A DNA stretch of 64,000 nt. Source: Spiroplasma helicoides. GTDB lineage: Bacteria; Bacillota_I; Bacilli_A; Mycoplasmatales; Mycoplasmataceae. This document shows positions 55,947 to 64,000 of this stretch, piece after piece. A program made the position numbers and the translations under genes. Under the pieces are notes generated by a model. That model made no database searches, had not been told where the DNA came from, and was given only the letters and a program-made list of their open reading frames with translations. The stretch lies in contig NZ_CP017015.1 of NCBI RefSeq assembly GCF_001715535.1, positions 558,001 to 622,000 of the forward strand, given 5' to 3'. Positions within the stretch are counted from its first letter, which is position 1. The number at the start of each line of letters is the position of its first letter.

Positions 55947-55977
55947 AACTCATAATTTAAATGAGTTTTATTTTTAT
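55944..55977 (+). terminator. Terminator after the ATPase
   Basis: TAAAACTCAT (55944-55953) and ATGAGTTTTA (55961-55970) form a 10-bp stem overlapping the stop codon, followed by T. Confidence 0.82.
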
Positions 55978-55990
55978 TTAGCTTAGATAT

Positions 55991-56018
55991 TTGCAAATTA
56001 TTTTAAATATAGTATTAT
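55991..56018 (+). promoter_or_regulatory. Promoter of the 56107 gene
   Basis: TTGCAA (55991-55996) and TATTAT (56013-56018) have a 16-base spacer. Two small hairpins (CTATC/GATAG near 56045-56058) lie in the leader. Confidence 0.45.
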
Positions 56019-56106
56019 ATATGTATAGGAAATACACAAATCTCTATCTTATGATAGAAAATAAAATTTAAAATAACTAAAAAATATAAAATATTGGGGT
56101 GTTTAT

Positions 56107-56460
56107 ATGTCAAAAAAAGTTACAAAAATCAAAAAAAGAGTTTTTGAAATCTTAATTGTTTCTAGTGTCTTATTAGCAATAACGAGTTCTATAACTGTTC
56201 TTTCTATATCTTTTATTCCAAAAAAACATCTATCTAATTGACTAATTGGTATTGGTTCAGTTTGTTTGGTATTGGATATAATATTGCTTATATCTGTTAT
56301 TTGTGGAGTAACCTTTTTAACAAAAAATCGAAATATTGATGATGCTGAAAGATTTAAAGTAAGATCAATTCTAGATTTTGGGTTATTATACTTTGTTCAA
56401 TCTGCAAAAATTGATCGTGTAATTGAACATTACAAATCACATAGAGACATAGAAGATTAA
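56107..56460 (+). CDS. Two-helix small membrane protein
   Basis: The 117-residue protein has two transmembrane helices (about 14-38, ILIVSSVLLAITSSITVLSIS, and about 48-72) and a charged C-terminal tail (RVIEHYKSHRDIED). A Lys-rich N-terminus predicts both termini inside. GGGGTG lies before ATG 56107. The family is not recognised. It opens a run of unknown membrane proteins that reaches 59061. Confidence 0.65.
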
Positions 56461-56556
56461 ATTCAAATAATCTTTTTTTTTACAAAAAAATTATATAAAA
56501 TGATTTTAGAATAAAATAATTGTTTAAAAATTTTAAAGAAGGAGAGTAATTTATTT

Positions 56557-57414
56557 ATGAAACCTAAATTATTAAAAGAACAATTAAAGTTTGTAAATAA
56601 AATATTAGTATTTAATCCGTTTAAATTTGCTTATTTTTGTGTCGATCAAGTACTTTTATTATTAACCATTGGAGTTTTTATATATGGACTTATTGAAAAT
56701 AAAATGAATTGATTAAGTTACTTAACTCTTGGTTTAACAGCGTATTTACTTTTAAAATTCGTTATTGTAAACTGATTTAAAATAAATATTTACTATAAAT
56801 ATATTAAAGTTTATGATTTTAAGCTAAATGTTGATAAAAATAAAGTAAAAATTAGTCGTACAACCGACCATTCACCATTGTGGTTTTTAGTTTGAACAGT
56901 TGCTACAACAGTTATTACTGCAATTATTTGTCAATACGAAGTGCAAAATTTAGTTGAGACTAAAAATCCTTTAAATGCAACATTATCAATTGTTATGAAT
57001 ATGCTATTAATACCATCATTTATAAACTCTTTCAATGCTATAAGTGCCAATGAACAACAAGTAAGTGCAAATTATATACACTTAGTTAAAGATCAATATT
57101 ACTCAAATGAAAGTTTATTTGAAAATACAGAATGAGGAGATAAACACTTGAATTTAACATGTTCAAATATTGGATTAACTTCAAAAAATGGAATATTTGT
57201 CTTATTAAATCAAGATGATTTATCTACTCAAGAATCTAGAGATGTAAATGAACTAAATAGCAAAATATTAGAAACTTACAAAAAAATTTGATCAAGCTAT
57301 TATGATTTGTTACAAAATAGAATGAAAGAAAAATATTCAAAAGGTGTAATTAGAAAGTTCTATTGAATTGAAAGAATATATGACACTGTTTTTTTAGATT
57401 TCTTCCAAATTTAA
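56557..57414 (+). CDS. Hypothetical membrane protein
   Basis: The 285-residue protein has four hydrophobic helices in two pairs: about 29-45 and 50-70 (YLTLGLTAYLLLKFVIV), then about 107-127 (WFLVWTVATTVITAIICQYE) and 139-157. A soluble C-terminal domain of about 120 residues follows, with NLTCSNIGLTSKNGIFVLLN. No motif is recognised. AAGGAGAG precedes ATG 56557. The in-frame TGA codons read as Trp, for example in EWGDKHLNL. It ends with an imperfect terminator at 57447-57474. Confidence 0.65.
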
Positions 57415-57446
57415 TAAAAAAATTAGAAAAAAATATTAATATCTTT

Positions 57447-57474
57447 AAAAGTGCTTATTTGTAGGCATTTTTTT
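57447..57474 (+). terminator. Terminator after the 56557 gene
   Basis: AAAAGTGC (57447-57454) and GCATTTTT (57465-57472), with one G-U pair, are followed by T. Confidence 0.6.
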
Positions 57475-57505
57475 AGTATTTTTTTCACATTTTTTTTTCC
57501 AAAAT

Positions 57506-57533
57506 TTGCAAGTTTTACTTATTGGTGTAAAAT
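57506..57533 (+). promoter_or_regulatory. Promoter of the 57593 gene
   Basis: TTGCAA (57506-57511) and TAAAAT (57528-57533) have a 16-base spacer, 59 bases before the start codon. Confidence 0.5.
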
Positions 57534-57592
57534 ACTAATATAAGTTATAAAAAAATGGGTAAAGATAAAAGCGATAGCAAGAAGGTGGGATA

Positions 57593-58432
57593 ATGAAAAG
57601 TTTTGACTTAATTGTTAAAAAAATTAAGACAAACATCAAAAGCTATTTAGGTTTAATTGGTCTGATAGTGTTATTTTTCGTTTTCCCAATTTTTGATAGT
57701 TTAGTAAAAACTAAAGCAGAGTATCTTACGATTAAAGTTTTAAAAAATATAATAGGTTTTGCAGTTGCAATTTATTTTTTAGCAATTTATTTTGACGAAG
57801 TACTAGAATTTATCGATAAAGTTGATATTGAAAAGAAAAAAATGGAACACTACTTTTGAATTTTCAAAAAAGATAATATAAAATCTATCATCAAAATGTT
57901 TTTATGTTTACTACCATTTGCAATAATAAGTTCATTTTACATTTTCGATTTATCAAGACATTTTGGGTCTAGTGAAAATTTAAGGGATGCTTTACTAAAT
58001 TCACATAACAACCCTTTAATGTATAAAGAATATTTACCATTTGCTAACATGCCATTTTTAAATAGATTTGACTTCTTATATGAAAATGAATATTATACAG
58101 CTGTTTCTGCACTTGTGACTGTAATACTTTCTTATGTAGTTATTGGGACTGTATTATTTGCTTTTGTAAAAATTTCTTTAGCAAGATTTGAGGCCAAATT
58201 AGCTAAAAAACTAAGCCAATCAGTAGAAGTTGTTAAAGATCCAAGTGAACATATAATGACAAAAAAGGAATCTTTTAGAGAATTTATGAATCAAAATGAT
58301 GAAAAATTATATTATTATATTGTTCATGGTAATCAAGATAATCATAATGCAATTTCTCTTAAAAAGACAGAATTTCTAACAGTCGTAAAAAAAGGAACAA
58401 CACCACCACTAGATGTAATAGGAATGAATTAA
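57593..58432 (+). CDS. Hypothetical membrane protein
   Basis: The 279-residue protein has helices at about 17-34 (YLGLIGLIVLFFVFPIF), 49-70, 102-120 (MFLCLLPFAIISSFYIF) and 164-189 (AVSALVTVILSYVVIGTVLFAF), and a soluble C-terminal 85 residues with a short ESFREF motif. AAGGTGGGAT precedes ATG 57593. It has its own promoter. No known family is recognised. With the 56107, 56557 and 58660 genes it forms a cluster of small unknown membrane proteins that may assemble together, which is inference from position only. Confidence 0.65.
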
Positions 58433-58526
58433 ACTATTACAAGTGTATATCCAAACCGTTTTACCCATAAATTTATTTTTATGGTTCAATATAATAATTC
58501 AAGTAATTAATAAAATGTCGGGTTTA

Positions 58527-58577
58527 GTTTTAACACCACAAAAATTACTTGATAGATATTGGTGTTAAAACTTTTTT
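58527..58577 (+). terminator. First of two tandem terminator hairpins
   Basis: GTTTTAACACCA (58527-58538) and TGGTGTTAAAAC (58560-58571) form a 12-bp stem followed by TTTTTT. Confidence 0.65.
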
Positions 58578-58578
58578 G

Positions 58579-58606
58579 AAAAAGGTTATTTATAACCTTT
58601 TTTTGT
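58579..58606 (+). terminator. Second of two tandem terminator hairpins
   Basis: AAAAAGGTTA and TAACCTTTTTTT with a 4-base loop directly follow the first hairpin. Confidence 0.75.
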
Positions 58607-58659
58607 TTTTTATAAATTTGCTAGTTTTAGAGATATAATAGTTCTATAAGAGGTTAATT

Positions 58660-59061
58660 ATGATACTAACAAAATTAAAATGATTTATTTTAGTAATTTT
58701 CCCTCTAATATTTGTTTTTGAAATACCATTGTTTGTAACTAGTCACTATGATACTTATTGAGCAATGCTTTGAGTTAGTTTTTGCTTGATTATAATAGCT
58801 TTATCAATTAGTTTATGAATTATGATAGAACAATTTGTTAGAAATAATACTAAAATGTTAATTAAAGGACTAAACTATTGTATTTGTATTTTTATATTTT
58901 CAATTTTATTGTTAGTTTTTTGATTCGTTCAATTTTATTTTTTTAGGTATGTAGAGGGTATTAGCCTTATTGACACCATAATTTCAGGATTTATAGCAGG
59001 ATTTTCAGGTTTAAATTTTGTGTTTTCGATATTTATTTTTCCGCTAATGGCCTGTGAGTAA
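58660..59061 (+). CDS. Four-helix small membrane protein
   Basis: The 133-residue protein is visible only when TGA is read as Trp (seven codons). It starts at ATG 58660 after AAGAGGTTA and ends at TAA 59059-59061. Four hydrophobic helices fill most of its length: about 8-25 (FILVIFPLIFVFEIPLF), 37-55 (LWVSFCLIIIALSISLW), 72-92 and 106-128 (TIISGFIAGFSGLNFVFSIF). No motif is recognised. It lies just upstream of the valS T-box and is last in the membrane-gene run. Confidence 0.65.
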
Positions 59062-59119
59062 AATTAAAAAAATTTTGCAATTATGTAAAAAAGTAGATAT
59101 TATATACTTATATAAATGA

Positions 59120-59318
59120 ATATTATGAGGAGTAAAAAATATAGTTTATTCAGAGAACTAGTGGTTGGTGAGAACTAGTAAATCATATTTTTGAAGGTTG
59201 CATAGTATAAAACTTAATATACAACTAAGGTGAGTTTAAGTTTTTTTTAAACTAATTAGGATGGTACCGCGGAGACAATTCGTTCCTATTTTATTTTTAT
59301 AAGATAGGTTTTTTTTTG
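59120..59318 (+). promoter_or_regulatory. T-box riboswitch controlling valS
   Basis: Stem I elements are present: AGTA (about 59131-59134), AGAGAACTAG and GGTTGGTGAGAAC in the distal part, then GAAGGTTG, where GTT (59197-59199) is the likely Val specifier codon, placed after GAA as in known T-boxes. The T-box core AGGATGGTACCGCGG (about 59258-59272) carries TGGT, which pairs with the ACCA end of uncharged tRNA. The competing terminator is CCTATTTTAT/ATAAGATAGG (59285-59294 with 59299-59308) with a T-run. Uncharged tRNA-Val would stabilise the antiterminator and allow valS expression. Confidence 0.92.
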
Positions 59319-59332
59319 AAAGGAAAATAAAT

Positions 59333-61972
59333 ATGAAAAAAGAGTTAGAAAAAAAATATGATCATTTAGCAGTTGAAAAAAATAAATATGATTTTTGATT
59401 ACAAAATAACTATTTTAAAGCAGATGTAAATAGCAAAAAACCTCCATATAGTATAGTAATTCCACCACCAAATGTTACAGGTAAACTACATCTTGGTCAT
59501 GCTTGAGATGGTTCTTTACAAGATACATTAATAAGATACAAAAAGTTATCTGGATATGACACCTTATATCTACCTGGAATGGACCATGCTGGAATAGCTA
59601 CACAAGCAAAAGTGGAACAAAGACTAAGAGAACAAGGAATAACTCGTTTTGATTTAGGTCGAGAAAAGTTTGTCCAAAAAGTATGAGAATGAAAAGAAGA
59701 ATATGCTTCATTTATTAGAAAACAATGAGAAAAATTAGGACTAAGCTTAGATTACAGTGTTGAAAAATTTACATACTCACCAGAATTAAACAAATTAGTC
59801 AATAAAGTTTTTTGTACAATGTACAATAAAGGTTTGATATATAAAGAGAAAAAAATAGTTAATTGAGATCCTTTACAAAAAACAGCAATTTCAAACATTG
59901 AAGTTATTTACAAAGAAACGAATGGGGGAATGTATCATTTCAAATATATTTTAGAAAATGATACAAATAGTTATTTAGAAGTAGCTACAACTAGACCTGA
60001 AACAATGTTTGGTGATGTTTGTTTAGTTGTTAATCCTAAAGATGAACGTTATAAAAAATATGTTAATCAAAAGGTTATTAATCCTGTAAATGGTCAATTA
60101 ATTCCAGTTATTGCTGATAGTTATGTTGATATAGAATTTGGAACTGGAGTTATGAAATGTACTCCAGCACATGATCCAAATGACTTTATTATTGGTAAAA
60201 AATATAATTTAGATCAAATTATATGTATGAATCCTGATGGAACTATGAATGAATTAGCTGGCAATTTAAATGGTTTAGATAGATTTGAAGCTAGAAAACA
60301 ACTTATTGTACAAATGCAAGAAAAAGGATTATTTATTAAGAAAGAAGAAATAGTTCATCAAGTTGGTTATTCTGAAAGAAGTGATGCAATTGTTGAACCA
60401 TATTTATCAGAACAATGGTTTGTTAAAATGAATTATTTAGCAAAACAAGTTATTGATTTACAAAAAAGTGATAATAAAATTAACTTTTATCCAAATAGGT
60501 TTGATGATGTCTTAAATAAATGAATGGAAAACGTAAATGATTGAACTATTTCAAGACAACTTTGATGAGGACACCAAATTCCTGCATGGTATAACAAAAA
60601 TACAAATGAAATTTATGTAGGTGAAGTTGCTCCAAAAGATATAGAAAATTGAGTGCAAGATGAAGATGTTTTAGACACTTGATTTTCTTCTGCATTGTGA
60701 CCATTTGCAACTTTAGAATGAGATGGTGATAAAAACTCAAAATATTTTGATCGCTATTTTCCAACATCAACTATGATTACTGGATATGATATAGTATTTT
60801 TTTGAGTTGCAAGAATGATTTTTCAATCATTAGAATTTACTCATCAAAAACCATTTAATGATGTCTTGATGCATGGACTAATTAGAGATGAACAAGGTAG
60901 AAAAATGTCTAAATCATTAGGTAATGGAGTTGACCCAATGGAAGTTATTAAAAATTTTGGAGCAGATTCTATGCGTTACTTTTTACTAACTAACTCATCT
61001 CCAGGACAGGATTTAAGATATAGTGAAGAAAAACTAAGAGCAAGCTGAAACTTTATCAATAAAATTTGAAATGCTTCAAGATTTGTATTAATTAATTTAG
61101 ATAATAAAAATATTAATATCGATATAAATAACATCAAAAAAATTATAGATCTCAATGAAAATTTAGCATGTAAATGAATTTTAACTAAGCTTACAAGAGT
61201 TCAGAAAAGTTACTATGAAGCTATGGAAAAATATGAGTTTACAATTATAGGAAAAACTCTTTATAATTTTATTTGAAATGACTATTGCAGTTGATTTATA
61301 GAGTTAGTTAAAGCAGACTCATTAGGTTGTGATGAAAAAAGTAAAAATAATTTAACTACAGTACTTATATTTGTTTTAAAAGAGATATTGGTTATGTTAC
61401 ATCCAATAATGCCTTTTGTAACAGAAGAAATTTATCAAAAACTTAAAATAAAAAATTCAATCCTAGAAGAAGAATTTAAAATAAACGAATGAAATTATGA
61501 TGTTAATAATTTTGAAGACTTTATAATTGAATCAATCAAAAAAATTAGAGAATTTAGAATTAGTCAAAATATAGAAAAAAATCAAATATTGAATTTTTCT
61601 ATTTTAGACGATTCCAATACAGTTACAAGTGAAGAGTGAAATATTTTTAATCGTTATTTAGAGTTTTTTGTTAAATCAAATGTTCAAAAAACGAAGTTGA
61701 TAGGTGAGGTTGTTTCAATTCCGGTGGGTAATAAATTTTTAGAAATTATAAAAGCAAGTTTTATAGACGAAAAAAAACAACTACTAGATCTTCAAGACCA
61801 AAAAAAAGCTTTAGAAAAAGAAATTAATAGATCTCAATCTATTTTATCTAATGAAAATTTTTTACAAAAAGCAGATAAAAATAAAATTGAAATAGAAAAA
61901 AACAAGTTTTTAAAATATGAAGTTGAGTATAAAGCTATTGTTGAAAAAATAAAATTATTGTCTAATAAATAA
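59333..61972 (+). CDS. valS: Valine--tRNA ligase
   Basis: The 879-residue class I synthetase charges tRNA-Val. The signature [16 protein letters not shown] contains the HIGH motif as HLGH (53-56). The second motif is [11 protein letters not shown] (K524 to S528). The editing domain (about 190-330) has [13 protein letters not shown] and PAHDPNDF, which deacylate Thr-tRNA. The C-terminal coiled-coil arm (about 815-879, Lys/Glu-rich) is the family tRNA-binding extension. Length is normal (about 880). AAAGGAAAA precedes ATG 59333, directly behind the T-box terminator. Confidence 0.97.
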
Positions 61973-62000
61973 TTTTTAAACTCTATAAAAAACATTATGT

Positions 62001-62038
62001 AAAGCTTAGATACAATGAAAAAATTGCTAAGCTTTTTT
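62001..62038 (+). terminator. Terminator after valS
   Basis: AAAGCTTAG (62001-62009) and CTAAGCTTT (62027-62035) form a 9-bp stem with a 17-base loop and T-tract. Confidence 0.75.
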
Positions 62039-62530
62039 ATTTGTTGCTTTATTAGTTACATCAAGTTCTAATGCCTTTTTAACTTGTTATTCTATTATAT
62101 TTTAATATTAGTGGCAAGTTGTTACTAAATTATTTTATAAACTACATAAATAATTATTTTTATTTAAGTAATTTTAAAGATTATTTATCTAAAATGCTAA
62201 TTTTAATTAATTAAATAAAAATTTAAAAACATTCGATTTGATATTATATATTAATTAATTTTACAACACATGAGATTTTTATATTTTATATAAATGCTCA
62301 TATATTGATTATTTTTTATTTAAACTTTACACAACTTTAAAAATTGATTTACATATTCAAAAAAATTTTATTATATGTTAAATAAAAATTAGTAGACATT
62401 AAAGCGAATATTTATATATCGGACACTTATAATAATTATTTTGCTCATATATATTCATTAAAATATATATTTTATATTTTTTGTAATTATTTATCTAGGA
62501 ATGCGTATATTTAGTGTGCTTGATTTAAAT
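62039..62530. other. AT-rich gene-free spacer
   Basis: Nearly 500 bases show no open frame with a ribosome site on either strand, no tRNA fold and no clear repeat family. Composition is extremely AT-rich. A short TAGTAGACA near 62391 resembles the end of the IS element but has no partner. Confidence 0.5.
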
Positions 62531-62566
62531 TAAAAAAAAACAGAAATATATTTCTGTTTTTTTTTA
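62531..62566. terminator. Bidirectional terminator at the end of mtlD
   Basis: AAAAAACAGAAAT and ATTTCTGTTTTTT form a near-perfect palindrome with long A- and T-runs. On the minus strand it follows the mtlD stop directly. Confidence 0.75.
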
Positions 62567-63688
62567 ATTTATGATTTGGTTTAATGTTTCAGAATCAATA
62601 TCTTTTATAACTGAAGCTATAAACTCTTTATAATCTTGATGTGATCTTCTTAAATCTTCAAGTAATTTACAATCAGGATCATCTAAATTATTGTATGAAA
62701 GGGCGTTTATAATTGTTTCTTTAATATATCCACAGCCAATGTTGTTAGTTATTGCTATTTGAAATGGTTTTAAAATTCTTTCATCAAGTTGTAACTTTTT
62801 AAGGGTATTTCTTGCAACTCTATCAAATTCATCTTTTATATGAACATTTGTAAATCTACTTACTACAGAATCAATGAAATCATCTAATGCTTCTCTATTA
62901 TAATTAAATTGAAATTCAACAACATTTGAAATTTCTGTAAGATATCTTTTTAAAAATATAATTAGTCTATTATCTATTTCATTATTTAAAGTTTCATTAA
63001 TAAATTTATTTTTAAATTTTGAAAGTTGTCATTCTTTTCAAGCGATTGAAGCATGACCTCCATTTAACATTCATACTTTTTTACAAATTTCAGCATCAAT
63101 ATTTTCTGTGTACTTGATTGTAGTAATTTTTTCAAGTTCACTAGGTCAGTTTCTTTCGTCTGCGACTCATGATGAGTAGGGTTCAACTTTGATGCTTAAA
63201 TCACTTGATACTTCATTAGGTACAATTCTATCAACCATAACATCAACAAATTTAATTAATTTTTTGTCAAATTTATATGATTCTATAACTTCTTTTTCAA
63301 ATAATGAAGAAATTTTTTCTCCGTTTTCACAACACATAATTATTAAAGGTTTTTTAATACTTTCTTTTGCTTTGATAAATTTTATAACTTGATCTTTAAT
63401 ATATTTTAAATTGACTGATCCTATTGAAGTTGTTAAAACATCAAATTCTTCTAATTTCAATTCTTTGTCGATATCGTTAGAATGAACTGCATTATAACCA
63501 CTTACTTTAACGATTTTTTCTTTTTCATCTAATTCAATTACATTATATTCTTTTGTTTCTTTTAATTTACTTATTAAATCAATATTATTGTCTGTAAAGT
63601 ATAATTCTTTAATTTGTTTACTGTTGAAAAGAATAGGGGCAATAAAACCTCTTCCAATATTTCCTGCTCCAAAATGTAGTACTTTCAT
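62564..63688 (-). CDS. mtlD: Mannitol-1-phosphate 5-dehydrogenase
   Basis: The 374-residue NAD-dependent enzyme oxidises mannitol 1-phosphate to fructose 6-phosphate. The Rossmann motif GAGNIGRGF is at 7-15, and the segment FTDNNIDLI ends with the NAD-selecting acidic residue. The catalytic domain shows VDRIVPNEV and, further on, LNGGHASIAWKEW, with the Lys and His typical of the polyol-specific long-chain dehydrogenases. Length matches MtlD (about 380). Its ATG overlaps the stop codon of the upstream EIIA gene (TAATG), so the two are translationally coupled. It ends at a bidirectional terminator. Confidence 0.95.
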
Positions 63689-64000
63689 TAAAAGTTAAAC
63701 TCCTGTAAAAATCTATCTTCTGAAGGGTTTTTTATTAGATCTTCAACAAGTTCTAATTCCATCATCTTTTCAGCAATATTGGCAAGTATATCAACATGTT
63801 TATCAGATTTAGCTGCAATTCCAATAAAGAAATTTACAGGATTTGAATCATAATCTACAGGATTTTTATAGTGCATAATGACAATTCCATCTTTTATTAC
63901 ACCTTTGTCATCCATTCCGTGAGGGATTGCTAAGTAATTCCCAATGTAAACTGAGAATTTTTTTTCTCTTTCAATCATTGAATCAATGTATGACTCTTCT
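63688..64000 (-). CDS. mtlF: PTS mannitol/fructose-type EIIA component (partial, 5' end outside)
   Basis: The visible 103 residues form the C-terminal two thirds of a PTS EIIA domain of the mannitol/fructose class. YIGNYLAIPHGMDD contains the phospho-accepting His (IPHG). FFIGIAAKSDKHVDILANIAE is the usual following block. It takes phosphate from HPr and passes it to EIIB. It enters from the right edge reading leftwards and overlaps mtlD by one base, so a mannitol operon (transporter, EIIA, dehydrogenase) is likely to continue outside. The name mtlF rests on the neighbour. Confidence 0.88.
   Translation of the reverse strand, partial: EESYIDSMIEREKKFSVYIGNYLAIPHGMDDKGVIKDGIVIMHYKNPVDYDSNPVNFFIGIAAKSDKHVDILANIAEKMMELELVEDLIKNPSEDRFLQEFNF

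Larger units (their letters stand above)
58445..58659 (+). other. Intergenic region with three inverted repeats, possible small RNA
   Basis: After the stop at 58432 come CCATAAA/TTTATGG (about 58464-58483), a TATAAT-like stretch at 58490, a 12-bp perfect stem GTTTTAACACCA/TGGTGTTAAAAC with a 21-base loop ending in TTTTTT, and a second terminator AAAAAGGTTA/TAACCTTTTT (58579-58598). Two terminators in tandem beyond a promoter-like element suggest either a fail-safe end of the upstream gene or a short structured transcript. Confidence 0.4.

Noticed and set aside
62385-62420. TAGTAGACA as the end of a second IS element
   Set aside because: The match to the IS end is only partial, no second end is found nearby, and no transposase remnant lies in the region.

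Overview
The window is a gene-dense, AT-rich segment of a wall-less bacterium of the class Mollicutes that uses genetic code 4. Nearly every recognisable protein reads through in-frame TGA at positions where its family has tryptophan (for example the WPDYADP motif of the OppA copies and the IDWD motif of the kinase at 500). Codon use, T-tract terminators, AGGAG-type ribosome sites and the gene set (mannitol PTS, Opp importer, many lipoproteins) fit the Spiroplasma/Mesoplasma/Entomoplasma/Mycoplasma mycoides branch. I cannot name the species. Layout: 1-3240 holds the tail of an upstream gene, an Asn-rich mini-protein, a choline-kinase-like protein, a MATE-like membrane protein and a small secreted peptide. 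3242-26010 is one very large oligopeptide-import locus: oppB, oppC, oppD, oppF and then seven consecutive paralogous OppA-type lipoproteins of 727-767 residues in at least four transcription units. OppD and OppF both carry long lysine-rich insertions inside their nucleotide-binding domains. 26138-33984 carries a cytosolic GH20-type hexosaminidase, a small protein, a HEPN-motif Abi-like protein preceded by a candidate structured small RNA, hisS, aspS and pepF. Import (Opp), sugar trimming (GH20) and peptide cleavage (PepF) could together feed amino acids and amino sugars to a cell with few biosynthetic pathways. 34209-43380 is an accessory-looking region: a large lipoprotein, a decayed IS3-family element, an orphan permease-like membrane protein, and a cluster of unknown genes. 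In that cluster three roughly 230-240-residue helical proteins look like distant paralogues and surround a Cys-rich protein. 43448-52902 contains four aldo/keto reductases (one plus a tandem trio), two tandem Cof-type HAD phosphatases, engB, small unknown proteins and a serine hydrolase. The first reductase and the first of the trio share a promoter with a 19-bp spacer and a dyad of the kind controlled by MerR-family activators. No regulator gene is in the window. 52992-64000 has a P2-type cation ATPase, a run of small unknown membrane proteins, valS behind a full T-box leader with a Val GUU specifier, and the mannitol catabolic genes mtlD and a PTS EIIA on the minus strand. No tRNA, rRNA, CRISPR array or replication origin was seen. 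The most interesting candidates are the small-RNA/HEPN pair at about 28.3-29.1 kb, the seven-copy OppA array, the MerR-type promoters on the reductases, and the unknown paralogue cluster at 39.8-43.4 kb.
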